Assembly (NCBI GenBank): GCA_031270945.1
Contig: JAISWZ010000069.1
Coordinates: 1-64,000 of the forward strand
DNA length: 64,000 nucleotides
DNA from: Clostridiales bacterium
GTDB taxonomy: Bacteria > Bacillota > Clostridia > Lachnospirales > WQUN01
Direction of reading: 5' to 3'
The notes under the pieces were generated by a model that did not search any database, was not told the DNA's origin, and saw only the letters and a program-made list of their open reading frames with translations. The position numbers were made by a program, and so were the translations under genes. Shown here one piece after another: positions 35,816-45,602 of the stretch; the first letter of the stretch is position 1, and every line of letters begins with the position of its first letter.

Positions 35816-36529
35816 TTGAAAACCTTCACTATCGTCACGCCAGACAACATAGAGATCGAGTATCGGTTGGCTGGCGTTGGCTCCAGGCTGTCAGCGGCAT
35901 TCATTGACGTCTGCATCCAGCTTGCCGCCTGCGTTGCTGTCATTTGCGCCATTTTGTTTGGCATTATGCAGTACCGCTTCTCAAACACTGAAAGCTTTAA
36001 CTACAATCACCCAGTATTCGCTTTAGCCCTCGTTTTGGTCTTTGCCATAATCTATGGATACTGCCCTGTCTGCGAGCTGTCCATGGGCGGACAGACTCCT
36101 GGCAAGCGGCTTTTCAAGCTTAGAGCCATAAAAACCAACGGCCAGGCCCTGTCTTTGGCGCAGGCGCTAGTCAGGGGCGTATTGCGCTATTCCATTGACA
36201 TGCTTGGGGTTGGCGCTGTCATGATATTCTTTACCAGCAAGCGCCTAGGCGACATGGCCGCCTCAACCATTGTTGTAGCCCAAAGCTCAGAAGTGCAGGT
36301 TTCAAGCCTTGGCCCCATCCAGAAAGAGCCAGTCGCGATGCAACGGCTTTCTCTTGACGAGGACGAGACACGGTTGCTCAAGGAATTCTTCGACCGGCGC
36401 GAACACTTTCTTGACCGAGGCAAGGGCTTGGAACAAAACCTGGCGGCTTACTTCGGAGAAAAGTTTGACTGCCCGCCCAATATTTTTTCCATTGCTAACC
36501 TTTATGAGCTTTTGAGGATTAACAGCTGA
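35816..36529 (+). CDS. RDD family membrane protein
   Basis: 237 aa. The RDD domain starts with GVGSRLSAAFIDVCIQLAAC (the R and D of the family name), followed by helices at about 35-55 and 65-85, MGGQTPGKRLFKLRAI and the third helix with LGDMAAS. A soluble C-terminal tail of about 70 residues follows. TTG start with GGAG 5 bases upstream. Function unknown; partner of the SpoIIM-like gene across the shared promoter region. Confidence 0.88.
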   Translation: MKTFTIVTPDNIEIEYRLAGVGSRLSAAFIDVCIQLAACVAVICAILFGIMQYRFSNTESFNYNHPVFALALVLVFAIIYGYCPVCELSMGGQTPGKRLFKLRAIKTNGQALSLAQALVRGVLRYSIDMLGVGAVMIFFTSKRLGDMAASTIVVAQSSEVQVSSLGPIQKEPVAMQRLSLDEDETRLLKEFFDRREHFLDRGKGLEQNLAAYFGEKFDCPPNIFSIANLYELLRINS

Positions 36530-36623
36530 GGATTAAAATGGTCAAAGCTCCGCGAACCAATAAAAAGAGAGGCGCTAAAGCCCAATAATACAGCCGTTGC
36601 AATGCCTTTTGAGCAAGCATATC

Positions 36624-36731
36624 TTAGAGCATATCCCAAAATTCCGAAATGGCATCGGAAAAATCCTGGCGAATGCTTCAACGCCGGATTTTTCCGGTGC
36701 CTCGGATATAATTTTGGGATATGCTCTTAAT
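36624..36731. repeat. Palindromic element (MITE-like), full copy
   Basis: CTTAGAGCATATCCCAAAAT and AATTTTGGGATATGCTCTTA with a GAATGCTTCAACGCCGG interior. Inner arms GGCATCGGAAAAATCC and GGATTTTTCCGGTGCC are complementary over 15 bases. Lies between the RDD gene and its terminator. Confidence 0.85.
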
Positions 36732-36744
36732 TATATTCCTAAAT

Positions 36745-36797
36745 TTACACAAGCCCTGAAGTAGTCGCTTCAGGGCTTGTGTTTTGTTTTTTGCTTT
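36745..36797 (+). terminator. Terminator after the RDD gene
   Basis: ACACAAGCCCTGAAG pairs with CTTCAGGGCTTGTGT (stem about 14-15 bp) and is followed by TTTGTTTTTT. It also faces the 3' end of the convergent DJ-1 gene. Confidence 0.9.
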
Positions 36798-36837
36798 TAA
36801 ATCCTATTTCCAGTCCCGCTTGCTCATTCCAACCCTG

Positions 36838-37383
36838 CTATGCCAGCTTCGCCAAAAACGCGTCCGCCACTTTATCGGCTGCTTCCTTGCCTTTAAGCTT
36901 TTCCACAATCGCAAGCCCAAATTTCACTGCAGTCGCTGGGCCTCTGCTTGTGATAAGCTCTCCGTCAACAGCCACGGCGCTGTCGCCGCGTTTGGCGTCG
37001 CCCAAGTCATCTTCCATGCCTGGGTAGCATACAGCAGTCTTGCCCCCAAGAAGCCCCAACGCGCCTAGAACCGTTGGCGCGGCGCAAATGGCGGCTACTG
37101 GCTTGCCGGCTTTGAAGTGGCTTGTCAAAGCTTCGGTGAAATCCTTGTTTTCAAGGTAGTGGACATAGCCGCCCCCGCCTGGAAGCACAAGGATCCCGTA
37201 GCTTGAAACGTCTCCTGAAAACACTGTGTCAGCCTCAACTGGTATGCCATGCGCCCCTGTGGCGCTTTTCTTGCCGGAGAGCGACACCGTTTCAACTTCC
37301 ACTTCGCCGCGCCTGAGAATGTCTATTGTTGTGATCGCTTCTGTCTCTTCGAACCCTTCTGTCAGGAAGACTGCTGCTTTCAT
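36838..37383 (-). CDS. DJ-1/PfpI family protein (YajL/ThiJ-like)
   Basis: 181 aa, full length. MKAAVFLTEGFEETEAITTI supplies the conserved Glu (residue 15); the nucleophile elbow is AAICAAPTVLG with Cys100; LPGGGGYVH and ITSRGPATAVKFGLAIVE match the family. Members act as glyoxalase/deglycase-like or stress proteins in the cytoplasm; the exact activity is not certain. The start at 37383 is preceded by AAGGGGAT; a frame from 37437 has no ribosome site. Probably a single-gene unit. Confidence 0.92.
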   Translation of the reverse strand: MKAAVFLTEGFEETEAITTIDILRRGEVEVETVSLSGKKSATGAHGIPVEADTVFSGDVSSYGILVLPGGGGYVHYLENKDFTEALTSHFKAGKPVAAICAAPTVLGALGLLGGKTAVCYPGMEDDLGDAKRGDSAVAVDGELITSRGPATAVKFGLAIVEKLKGKEAADKVADAFLAKLA

Positions 37384-37460
37384 GGTAGATCCCCTTTCGT
37401 AGCGAAAGCCTTCGCTCGTCATAAGCTTTTTTAACAAATTTTCTTAACAAATTTTTTTCT

Positions 37461-37526
37461 TAAAGGCCAATTTAAGGCCTTTTTACCACGCCTCACGGGG
37501 CTGCTGGAGCAGCCCCGCTTTTTAGC
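37461..37526 (+). terminator. Two terminator-like hairpins in plus orientation
   Basis: AAAGGCC-AATTTA-AGGCCTTTTT (about 37461-37482) and CGGGGCTGC-TGGA-GCAGCCCCGCTTTTT (37496-37524). Both have T-runs only on the plus strand, although the genes on either side (DJ-1 and polC) are on the minus strand. They could block antisense transcripts entering from the left. Confidence 0.65.
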
Positions 37527-37543
37527 GCTTTAAGCTTGTCCTG

Positions 37544-37600
<57 letters not shown>

Positions 37601-37616
37601 TACTTATCACAAAACC

Positions 37617-40600
37617 CTAAAAAAACGTCATCTGGTTTGTTTCCGGCATTCCGTCAAGTATTCCGCTGCTTCTCAGGAGCTCAACGACTGTCTTGTTTGT
37701 CTTTGTTCTCTCCCTGAAGTCGTCCACTGTGCAAAACGGGCCGTTTTCCCTGGCGTCCACGATGTTCTGGGCCACGTTCATGCCCAGCCCTTGGACTGAG
37801 CAAAGAGGGGGCATAAGCCCGTTGGGCGTTTCCATGAACTTTGAGGCTTTGGCCTTGTACAGGTCAAGCTTCGCAAACTTGAGCCCGCGAGCGTACATCT
37901 CTATGACCAGCTCAAGAAGGGTCTGGGTGTTCTTGTCCTTGGCTGAGGCTTCTTTTCCCATGGCGACTATGGCTTGCATGGCTTCCTTCGCCTTGGCTTC
38001 GCCCAGGCACATCCTGGTGTAGTCAAAGTCCTCAGCCTTCACGGAGAAGCTTGCGGCATAGAAGCTATAGGGGTAATAGACCTTGAAGTAGGCGATCCTG
38101 ACGGTCATGGTCACATAGGCCACAGCATGCCCTTTGGGGAACAGGTACTTTATCCTTTTGCAGGACTCGATGTACCATTCTGGGACGCCAGCGTCCCTCA
38201 TCATGTTGACGTCATCGACCTTTAGCCCTTTGCCTTTTCTCACGCTCTCCATTATCTTGAAGGCGGCTTTCTTTTCAACGCCTTTGGCAATGAGAAAAAG
38301 CATGATGTCATCTCTTGTCGGGATAACATCTTTTAGTGTTGCCACTTTGTCTTTTATCAAGTCGGCGGCGTTGTTCAGCCACACATCGGTTCCATGTGAG
38401 AGCCCTGATATGCGCACGAGCTCAGCGAAAGTGCTGGGCCTGGTATCCAGGAGCATCTGTCTTACGAAAGAGGTGCCAAACTCAGGAAGGCCTAGGGTTC
38501 CGGTCTTGACTCCTATCTGCTGCTCGGTGACCCCCAGCGCCTGCGGAGAGGTGAACAGGGACATCACCTGCTTGTCATTTAAGGGAACCGTTACCGGATC
38601 CCTCTGGGAGGCGTCATGGAGCATTCTTATAATGGTTGGCACGTCGTGGCCTAGCAAGTCCAGCTTCAGGAGCCTGCCTGATATTGAGTGGTAATCAAAG
38701 TGCGTAGTCGTGACAGTTGAGTCAACATCGTTCGCTGGCCTTTGTATTGGGCAGAACTCATATATGCTATGCCCTCTTGGAAGTATCATAAGCCCGCCTG
38801 GATGCTGGCCGGTGGTGCGCTTGATTCCGGTGCAGCCGGACTTGAGCCTGTTTATCTCAGCGTTTCTGAGAGTGAGCGATCTTTCGTCGCAATACTTCTT
38901 GACATAGCCATAGGCGGTCTTGTCAGCCAATGTGCCTATGGTTCCAGCCTTGAAGACATTTCCTTCCCCGAAGAGGACCTCAGTGTAGGCATGGGCCTTG
39001 GTCTGGTACTCGCCGGAGAAGTTGAGATCGATATCAGGCTCCTTGTCTCCGTCAAATCCTAAAAAGGTTTCAAACGGTATGTCATGCCCTTCCCCGCTCA
39101 TGGGAGCGCCGCATTTGGGGCAGTTTTTTGGAGGCATGTCACAGCCTGACCCTCCTGCCACGACTTCAGTCTCAGGGGAGTCAAACTCGGAGTATCTGCA
39201 GGCTGAACACAAATAATGGGGAGGCAGGGGGTTCACTTCGGTTATCCCGGCCATCGTGGCGGCGAATGACGATCCGACTGATCCCCTGGAACCTACCAGG
39301 TAGCCATCTTCATTGGATTTCCACACCAGCTTCTGGGCTATGATGTACATAACCGCAAACCCGTTCTTAATAATGGAGTCCAGCTCTCGCCTGAGCCTCA
39401 GCGCCACGATCTCCGGAAGCGGATCCCCGTAGAGCTCCTTCGCCTTGCCTGTGGCTATCTCTATCAGCTGCTCTTTGGCCCCTTCGATCTGAGGCGGGAA
39501 GGTCTCATCCGGTATTGGCTTTATTCTTTCAACCCAGTCAGCGACAAGCCTGGTGTTTGTCACGACAACCTCGAAAGCCTTGTCTGGCCCCAGATAGGCG
39601 AACTCGGAAAGCATTTCCTCGGTTGTCCTGAAATAAAGGGGGGCTTGCAGATCGGCGTCCTTGAAGCCGTCTCCAGCCATTATTATTCTTCTGAAGACCT
39701 CGTCCTCAGGATCTATGAAGTGCGAGTCGCATGTGGCGACAACAGGCTTGTTGAGCCTTTCGCCTAAACTTACTATTTTCATGTTCCACTGCTTCAGGTC
39801 TTCTACAGAGCTTGCCATGCCTTCCCTAAGCATGTACATGTTGTTGCCGTTTGGCTGGATCTCGAAATAATCGTAGAAGTCCGCTATCTCTTCGATCTGC
39901 TCTTTTGGCGCGTTCTCTCTTATGGCCCTGTAAAGCTCTCCCGCCTCGCAGGCGGAACCCAGGATCAACCCTTCCCGCCTTTTGGCGATCTCGCTTTTGG
40001 GCATTCTTGGGCGCTTGAAGAAGTAGTTCAGATGGGAGATAGAGATCAATTCATAGAGATTTTTCAGCCCGACAGCGTTCTTGGCCAAGACAATTGCGTG
40101 AAAGTATTTCTGCTTTCTGACGTCAACGCCTCCGCTAGCCTGAAGATTGATGTCGTCAAGGGTCTTGGCGCCGCGAGAGGCGAAGATCTCAAAGCACTTG
40201 AGCATTATTCCGGCGCAGGCTTCCGCGTCATCCACAGCCCTATGGTGGTTCTCAAGGGACACTCCCAGGTGCTCAGCCACGTTGTTGAGCTTGTGCTTGG
40301 GCAGTTCCGGGAACAGAAACCTTGCGAGCTCCAGCGTGTCCACAACAGTGGCAGGGACTTCAAGCCCTAGGGCTATCGCTGCCTGGGTCACAAATCCCAC
40401 GTCGAATTGGGCGTTGTGCGCGGCCAGAGCGCAGCCTTCTGAAAACTTCAAGAACTCGGGCAAAATGTCTTTCAGTTCTGGGGCGCCTTTAAGCATGTCC
40501 CCAGTAATGCCTGTCAGCTCTGTTATCTTCGGAGGAATAAGCCCGTCGTATGCCACGAATGAGTGAAACCGATCGATCTCTTTATAATCTTTTATCTTGA

Positions 40601-41978
40601 CGGCCCCGATCTCGATTATCTGATCCGACTCTTTGCGGAGCCCTGTGGTCTCAAGGTCAAAAACAACGAATTCTCCGTCTAATAAAACGCCTTTGGGGCA
40701 GCGGCAAAGCGCTCCTATGTCATTTACCAAGTAGGCTTCCACTCCGTAGATGACCTTTATGCCGCTTTTCTTCGCCGCGTCCATGGCTTCAGGGAACGCC
40801 TGGGCCACTCCGTGATCTGTTATGGCAATGGCGGGGTGCCCCCACTTGGCGGCTCTTTCCACGTATTCCTTGGCTGGGGTTACTCCATCCATTGAGCTCA
40901 TCTGGGTGTGAAGGTGCAGCTCCACCCGCTTTACTTCGGACTTGTCCTCACGCGATGGCGGGGGCTGGCCTGGGCCGATCTCTTTGGCCATGATGTTGAG
41001 CTCTTTGGAATACTCGTCATACTGGCTTTTGCCCTTGACGCAGCACCACTTGCCCTCAGAGATGACCCCTTTGAAATCCGTGTCAAACTCGTCAGCCAGG
41101 CAGAAGAACTTGACTGTCACAGAGTCCTTGCCGTCGGTCATGTCAAAGGAAACCAAGAGCCTGCTGTTTTTGATGTCCCTGGTCTCGACAAAGAATATCT
41201 GGCCCGAGAGCATCAGGTCTTCGTCTTTTCTCAAGACATCCGAGATGAGCCTCACGTCGGCGCTTGTTGCCATCTCTTTGGATAGCGCCAGCACAACCTT
41301 TGTCTTTGGCCTAGCGCCACCCTTGCCTTTGTAGAACGCGGGTTTGCCGCCATCCGAGTTAGATCGCGGCTTTTTGTCATCTTCAAACTTGGGCGCTGAC
41401 CCTTTTGCAGTCCCGTGGGACCGCTCTGCGGCCGCAGGCGGCCGCTCATAGCTTGGATCGCAGGACTGCGGGATGTCATCAACAATATGGATTTCCAGCG
41501 GCTTTTTCAGGCATCCGCATATGTATTCCCTGATCTTCCTGTCCACGCCTGTAGCCGAAAGCATGATCTTGCAGTTTTCAACCACGTGTATCTCGCAAAT
41601 CTCTTTGCCGGGGCTGATTTTCGCCTGTTTCAAGATTTCCTTGCAAACGTTCGACCTTCGCCCTATGTAGCCCACAGCCTGCTCCCAAGCAAGCCTGAGC
41701 TGGGAATCCATGTCCCCGAAGAAAACAGGCGTTGTGTACTTGACCTCAACTTCTACCCTTCTGAGCATGGGGAAGCTGGAAAGCAGCTTGTCCTCAAGAT
41801 CTCCCAGGAGTTTCTCTTGAACAAGCTTGGGGCTAAGGATTTCCACATTCATCAAGAGCTCGTTCTTGTTTACTTGGATGCTTCCAACAGACGCTTCTGA
41901 CAGGTGCCCCATCAAGTCTCCCGGGAGCTTTAATGAGGCGAAAACATCTGAAACAGGCCTTCCCGCTGCGCTTTCCAT
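37617..41978 (-). CDS. polC: DNA polymerase III alpha subunit, PolC type
   Basis: 1453 aa, the Gram-positive replicative polymerase. N-terminal domain about 1-225 with a basic, Pro-rich linker; OB domain; PHP domain starting at VELHLHTQMSSMDG (about 350); an inserted DEDD proofreading exonuclease starting at FVVFDLETTGL (about 437) with FDVGFVTQAA and HHRAVDDAEA; the rest of PHP; the polymerase palm with GSRGSVGSSFAATMAG, a zinc finger (CSACRYSEF...CPKCGAP, about 925-965) and PDIDLNFSG (about 985); then KYLFPKGHAVAYVTM near the tau-binding C-terminus. It overlaps ispG (TGATG). It is the last gene of an operon from 48823. The proS gene common beside polC in related genomes is not present here. 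Confidence 0.98.
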   Translation of the reverse strand: MESAAGRPVSDVFASLKLPGDLMGHLSEASVGSIQVNKNELLMNVEILSPKLVQEKLLGDLEDKLLSSFPMLRRVEVEVKYTTPVFFGDMDSQLRLAWEQAVGYIGRRSNVCKEILKQAKISPGKEICEIHVVENCKIMLSATGVDRKIREYICGCLKKPLEIHIVDDIPQSCDPSYERPPAAAERSHGTAKGSAPKFEDDKKPRSNSDGGKPAFYKGKGGARPKTKVVLALSKEMATSADVRLISDVLRKDEDLMLSGQIFFVETRDIKNSRLLVSFDMTDGKDSVTVKFFCLADEFDTDFKGVISEGKWCCVKGKSQYDEYSKELNIMAKEIGPGQPPPSREDKSEVKRVELHLHTQMSSMDGVTPAKEYVERAAKWGHPAIAITDHGVAQAFPEAMDAAKKSGIKVIYGVEAYLVNDIGALCRCPKGVLLDGEFVVFDLETTGLRKESDQIIEIGAVKIKDYKEIDRFHSFVAYDGLIPPKITELTGITGDMLKGAPELKDILPEFLKFSEGCALAAHNAQFDVGFVTQAAIALGLEVPATVVDTLELARFLFPELPKHKLNNVAEHLGVSLENHHRAVDDAEACAGIMLKCFEIFASRGAKTLDDINLQASGGVDVRKQKYFHAIVLAKNAVGLKNLYELISISHLNYFFKRPRMPKSEIAKRREGLILGSACEAGELYRAIRENAPKEQIEEIADFYDYFEIQPNGNNMYMLREGMASSVEDLKQWNMKIVSLGERLNKPVVATCDSHFIDPEDEVFRRIIMAGDGFKDADLQAPLYFRTTEEMLSEFAYLGPDKAFEVVVTNTRLVADWVERIKPIPDETFPPQIEGAKEQLIEIATGKAKELYGDPLPEIVALRLRRELDSIIKNGFAVMYIIAQKLVWKSNEDGYLVGSRGSVGSSFAATMAGITEVNPLPPHYLCSACRYSEFDSPETEVVAGGSGCDMPPKNCPKCGAPMSGEGHDIPFETFLGFDGDKEPDIDLNFSGEYQTKAHAYTEVLFGEGNVFKAGTIGTLADKTAYGYVKKYCDERSLTLRNAEINRLKSGCTGIKRTTGQHPGGLMILPRGHSIYEFCPIQRPANDVDSTVTTTHFDYHSISGRLLKLDLLGHDVPTIIRMLHDASQRDPVTVPLNDKQVMSLFTSPQALGVTEQQIGVKTGTLGLPEFGTSFVRQMLLDTRPSTFAELVRISGLSHGTDVWLNNAADLIKDKVATLKDVIPTRDDIMLFLIAKGVEKKAAFKIMESVRKGKGLKVDDVNMMRDAGVPEWYIESCKRIKYLFPKGHAVAYVTMTVRIAYFKVYYPYSFYAASFSVKAEDFDYTRMCLGEAKAKEAMQAIVAMGKEASAKDKNTQTLLELVIEMYARGLKFAKLDLYKAKASKFMETPNGLMPPLCSVQGLGMNVAQNIVDARENGPFCTVDDFRERTKTNKTVVELLRSSGILDGMPETNQMTFF

Positions 41979-43051
41979 CAGCGGCCACCTGCCTCTGCCG
42001 CAAGCTTCTCAATCTCCAGCAGCAGCGCGCTTGCCAGATCTGGCTCATCGACTGTTCTCAAAATTTTCCCCTTCTTGAATATCGCGCCTTTGCCTTTGCC
42101 TCCAGCTACCCCAATGTCAGCGTCCCTGGCCTCTCCAGGCCCGTTGACGACGCATCCCATTACGGCGACCTTGAGAGGGGCGCTTATGCTTTTGCATTTT
42201 TCCTCTACTATTAAAGCCAGCTTCATCAAGTCTATCTCAGTCCTGCCGCAAGTAGGGCAGGAAACAAATTCAACGCCAAAGCTCCGAAGAGCCAACGACA
42301 TCAATATTTCTCGGGCGACAGCCACTTCTTCCACCGGATCCGCTGTCAGCGAAACCCGTATCGTGTCCCCTATTCCCTGGGCAAGCAGCGCCCCAATGCC
42401 AACGGCCGACTTTATCGCGCCGCGCTTTGCGGTTCCGGATTCAGTGATCCCTATATGCTGGGGATAGTCAGTCTTCTCGGACAGTATCTTGCACGCCTCG
42501 ATGCAGGTCGGGACGCTTGACGCCTTGATTGATATCACTATGTCATAAAAGCCGCAGCTCTCAAGCATGGCCGCGTGCGCCAGAGCGCTTTCGGCCAGGG
42601 CCAAAGGTGTAGGCCCTCCATGCTTGGCCAGGAGCTCTTTTTCCAAAGAGCCAGAGTTAACGCCGATCCTGATGGGAATTTTTCTTTCTTTCGCAGCTCG
42701 CGCCACCTCTTTGACTTTTTCGATTCCGCCTATGTTTCCCGGGTTTATCCTTAGCTTGTCCGCCCCAGCCTCAGCCGACTTGACGGCTAGCCGCCAGTCG
42801 AAATGGATGTCCGCCACAAGCGGGATTTTGTCTGAAACCCTTTTCCTGATCTCGCCAAACGCCAACGCGGCAGCGTCATCTGGAACAGCAAGCCTCACTA
42901 TTTCGCATCCCGCCGCCGCTAGCGCCTCTATCTGCCTGACCGTAGCCAGGACATCTCTTGTGTCAGTGTTTGTCATTGACTGGATTGCGATGGGATTGGA
43001 GCCGCCGATTTCAACGGCCCCAATTTTCGCCACTCTCGTCAGCTTTCTCAT
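41978..43051 (-). CDS. ispG: 4-hydroxy-3-methylbut-2-enyl diphosphate synthase
   Basis: 357 aa. Converts methylerythritol cyclodiphosphate to HMBPP in the non-mevalonate isoprenoid pathway, using a [4Fe-4S] cluster. Visible are QSMTNTDTRDV near the N-terminus, LVADIHFDWRLA and the cluster ligands in FVSCPTCGRTEIDLM and VMGCVVNGPGEARDADIG. The ATG at 43051 follows GGGGAGG by 5 bases. It stands with dxr and uppS in one operon, linking early isoprenoid steps to undecaprenyl diphosphate. Confidence 0.96.
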   Translation of the reverse strand: MRKLTRVAKIGAVEIGGSNPIAIQSMTNTDTRDVLATVRQIEALAAAGCEIVRLAVPDDAAALAFGEIRKRVSDKIPLVADIHFDWRLAVKSAEAGADKLRINPGNIGGIEKVKEVARAAKERKIPIRIGVNSGSLEKELLAKHGGPTPLALAESALAHAAMLESCGFYDIVISIKASSVPTCIEACKILSEKTDYPQHIGITESGTAKRGAIKSAVGIGALLAQGIGDTIRVSLTADPVEEVAVAREILMSLALRSFGVEFVSCPTCGRTEIDLMKLALIVEEKCKSISAPLKVAVMGCVVNGPGEARDADIGVAGGKGKGAIFKKGKILRTVDEPDLASALLLEIEKLAAEAGGR

Positions 43052-43164
43052 GCGAGCCTCCCCTAAGAGCTTAAGCAATACAAGCTGTGATCCTGCAGAA
43101 CTCCATCAAGGCCCCAGATATTCGCGTTTGGTTGCCCGGCGGCTGTTGCGGCAGAATCAAGCCT

Positions 43165-44235
43165 TTACTTTGGCAATATAAGCTTCTGGATATCGCTTAC
43201 CGCGACAAAGACCGCGAATATGATAAGGAGAACAAAGCCGACAAGATGGATGATCCCTTCCTTCTCGACCGGAACAGGCTTTCTCCTGATCGCTTCAAAG
43301 AGCACAAACACCAGCCTTCCGCCATCAAGAGCAGGAAGCGGAAGAAGGTTGAAAACTCCAAGGTTGGCGCTCAGGAAGCCGCAAAGCTGGAGCATGGTCA
43401 GAATCCTGTCTCCAAGGCTTATGGTTTCTGTCGCCTTGTAAGTGTCGCCTATCACAGTGACAATGCCTATTGGGCCGCTCATTTCCCCGATATTAAGCTT
43501 TCCGGTGACAAGGCGAACCAGCCCTATGACAGTCGCTTTGACAAAGAAGCCTATCATGTAAAAGGCCTCGCCCAGCGTCTCTCCGATATCCGCCTTTTCA
43601 ATGCCCTCCAGAGGCTTGGCGAATATGCCGTTTTTGGCGGCGACCATGAAACCGACCTTATAGGCATTCGATTCCTGATCCAGGTACGGGACAACCGTAG
43701 TCTTGAGCTTCTGGCCATTTCTCAAAAACTCAAGCTCTATGGGGCTGCCGTTCGCTGTGGACATCTCAAACATGAAATCCTCATAAATCCTGATTGTTAC
43801 GCCGTTCATCCGGGTTATGCGATCCCCTGCGACCAGCCCTGACGCCTCGGCTGGAGATCCTTCAACCACGGATCTGACCTGTGGCACGGTAAAACCTTGG
43901 GCAAGCGCTCCTACCAGGAATATGACAAACGCCAGAACGAAGTTCATGGCGGCGCCAGCCACAAGGATAAACGCCTTCTGATGGGCAGGCTTGCTGCTAA
44001 AGCTTCTGGCGTCCTCAATAGCCGCGTCCTCGCCTAGCATCTTGCAGAATCCGCCTATTGGCATCAACCTGAGCGAATAAACAGTCTCTCCGACTTTCTT
44101 CTTCAGGAGGACAGGGCCCATCCCTATGGCGAATTCTTCAACCATGACGCCGCAAGCCCTAGCCGCGGAATAATGGCCGAACTCGTGAATGACTACTATA
44201 AGCCCGAAAATCAGCACTGCTATAACTATAGACAC
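43165..44235 (-). CDS. rseP: RIP metalloprotease RseP (site-2 protease)
   Basis: 356 aa. Zinc site HEFGH (residues 17-21) in the first helix, a PDZ domain about 115-180 (VEGSPAEASGLVAGDRITRM), and the LDG motif in NLLPLPALDGGRLVFVLFEA. Cleaves membrane anchors such as anti-sigma factors within the membrane. GTG start with AGAGGTG upstream. The 113-base gap to ispG holds no obvious hairpin. Confidence 0.96.
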   Translation of the reverse strand: MSIVIAVLIFGLIVVIHEFGHYSAARACGVMVEEFAIGMGPVLLKKKVGETVYSLRLMPIGGFCKMLGEDAAIEDARSFSSKPAHQKAFILVAGAAMNFVLAFVIFLVGALAQGFTVPQVRSVVEGSPAEASGLVAGDRITRMNGVTIRIYEDFMFEMSTANGSPIELEFLRNGQKLKTTVVPYLDQESNAYKVGFMVAAKNGIFAKPLEGIEKADIGETLGEAFYMIGFFVKATVIGLVRLVTGKLNIGEMSGPIGIVTVIGDTYKATETISLGDRILTMLQLCGFLSANLGVFNLLPLPALDGGRLVFVLFEAIRRKPVPVEKEGIIHLVGFVLLIIFAVFVAVSDIQKLILPK

Positions 44236-44268
44236 TGAAGCACCTCTTGGCCCGCCCCATGGGGGCGG

Positions 44269-45423
44269 CTATTGCGGGGCGCAAGCCAGGCGGGCAGCCC
44301 GCCTCGCCTCTTCGCTAGCCGCAAGCACGCCCTCCAAGCTCAAGCCTTCCACTGTATAATTATATGTTTCCATTACGCTTTTTATTATAGCTGGTATTCG
44401 TCCAAAAGGAATCTTCCCTGATATATACGCGGCAACCGCCTCTTCGTTTGCTGCGTTCATCACCGCCGGAGCGGTTCCGCCTGCGTCCAGCGCGGCATAC
44501 GCCAGCTTCAGGCAGCTGAACTTGTCCAAGTCCGGAGGGTAGAACTCCAACGGCTTGCACTTGAAGAAGTCCAGGCGCTGGCAGGGGGATGGCATGCGCT
44601 TTGGGTAGGTGAGCGCGTACTGTATCGGAAGCCTCATGTCCGGAAGGCCCAGCTGGGCGATAACAGAGCCGTCCTCAAACTCTATCATGGAATGGATTAC
44701 GCTTTGCGGATGCACTATCACTTCTATATCGGCTCGTTCTACCGAGAAGAGCCACTTGGCCTCTATCACCTCAAGGCCCTTGTTCATCATTGTCGCAGAG
44801 TCAACAGTGATCTTTGCGCCCATGCTCCAGTTGGGATGCTTCAGGGCTCTTGAGAGAGGCATGTCGTACAGCTCCTCTTTCGGCGTCAAGCGGAAAGGGC
44901 CGCCTGATGCCGTCAGAAGAATTTTTTTCAGCCTGTTTCCAGAAGCCCCCTGCAAGCATTGGAATATGGCAGAATGCTCGCTGTCCACTGGAAGGATCGC
45001 AAGGCCTTTCTCTTTTGCCTTTGCCATAACCAAAGCCCCAGCCGCCACAAGGGTTTCCTTGTTGGCCAGGGCCACATTTTTCCCAGCGGAAAGGGCCGCC
45101 ATTGTAGGCTCAAGCCCTTTCACCCCAACTATGGCGTTTAGCGCCACATCAGCTTGGGCAATGGACGCGGCTTGCAACAGCCCGTCGCGTCCAGTCATGA
45201 CTTCAGTCTTTTGGCCTTTTGAAGCAAATCGCCTGGACAGCTCCAGGGCCTTGTCTGGATTAGAGACAGAGACCAGCGCAGGGTTGAATTCTTTCGCCTG
45301 CTCTTCCGCGATATCAATGCTTGTCCCGCAAGCCAGCGCCACAACCTCTATCCCAAGCCTTTTTGCCACATCCAGAGCCTGCTGGCCAATCGAGCCTGTA
45401 GAGCCCAATATGGAAATTTTCAA
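44269..45423 (-). CDS. dxr: 1-deoxy-D-xylulose 5-phosphate reductoisomerase
   Basis: 384 aa. The NADPH loop KISILGSTGSIGQQALDV is at the N-terminus; ANKETLVAAG, LPVDSEHSAIFQ (metal-binding residues), LTASGGPFR and HPNWSMGAKITVDSATMMNK are all present. It makes MEP, the committed intermediate of isoprenoid synthesis. I choose TTG 45423 because GAAGGTGA stands 5 bases before it and the protein then begins as usual for the family. Confidence 0.97.
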   Translation of the reverse strand: MKISILGSTGSIGQQALDVAKRLGIEVVALACGTSIDIAEEQAKEFNPALVSVSNPDKALELSRRFASKGQKTEVMTGRDGLLQAASIAQADVALNAIVGVKGLEPTMAALSAGKNVALANKETLVAAGALVMAKAKEKGLAILPVDSEHSAIFQCLQGASGNRLKKILLTASGGPFRLTPKEELYDMPLSRALKHPNWSMGAKITVDSATMMNKGLEVIEAKWLFSVERADIEVIVHPQSVIHSMIEFEDGSVIAQLGLPDMRLPIQYALTYPKRMPSPCQRLDFFKCKPLEFYPPDLDKFSCLKLAYAALDAGGTAPAVMNAANEEAVAAYISGKIPFGRIPAIIKSVMETYNYTVEGLSLEGVLAASEEARRAARLACAPQ

Positions 45424-45534
45424 TGAGTCACCTTCTAGAAAGGGCAATGCGAATTTTTTTTATTTTATTTTATTTTTTTTATTTTTGCAATCAAAGCACG
45501 GCTTTGGATTATTTCTCAAAGAGCATATCTTCGA

Positions 45535-45602
45535 TTCAGAGCATATCCCAAAATTTATTTTATGGCTTGTAAAAGTCACAGGATTTTTGGGATATGCACT
45601 AA
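45535..45602. repeat. Shortened palindromic element in the polC operon
   Basis: CAGAGCATATCCCAAAATTT and ATTTTTGGGATATGCACTAA with only 28 bases between, ending at the cdsA stop codon. One inner half (GGCTTGTAAAAGTCAC) is kept and its partner deleted. Confidence 0.8.

Noticed and set aside
43087-43842. Long plus-strand frame opposite rseP
   Set aside because: rseP on the minus strand has all family motifs; the other frame is its shadow.
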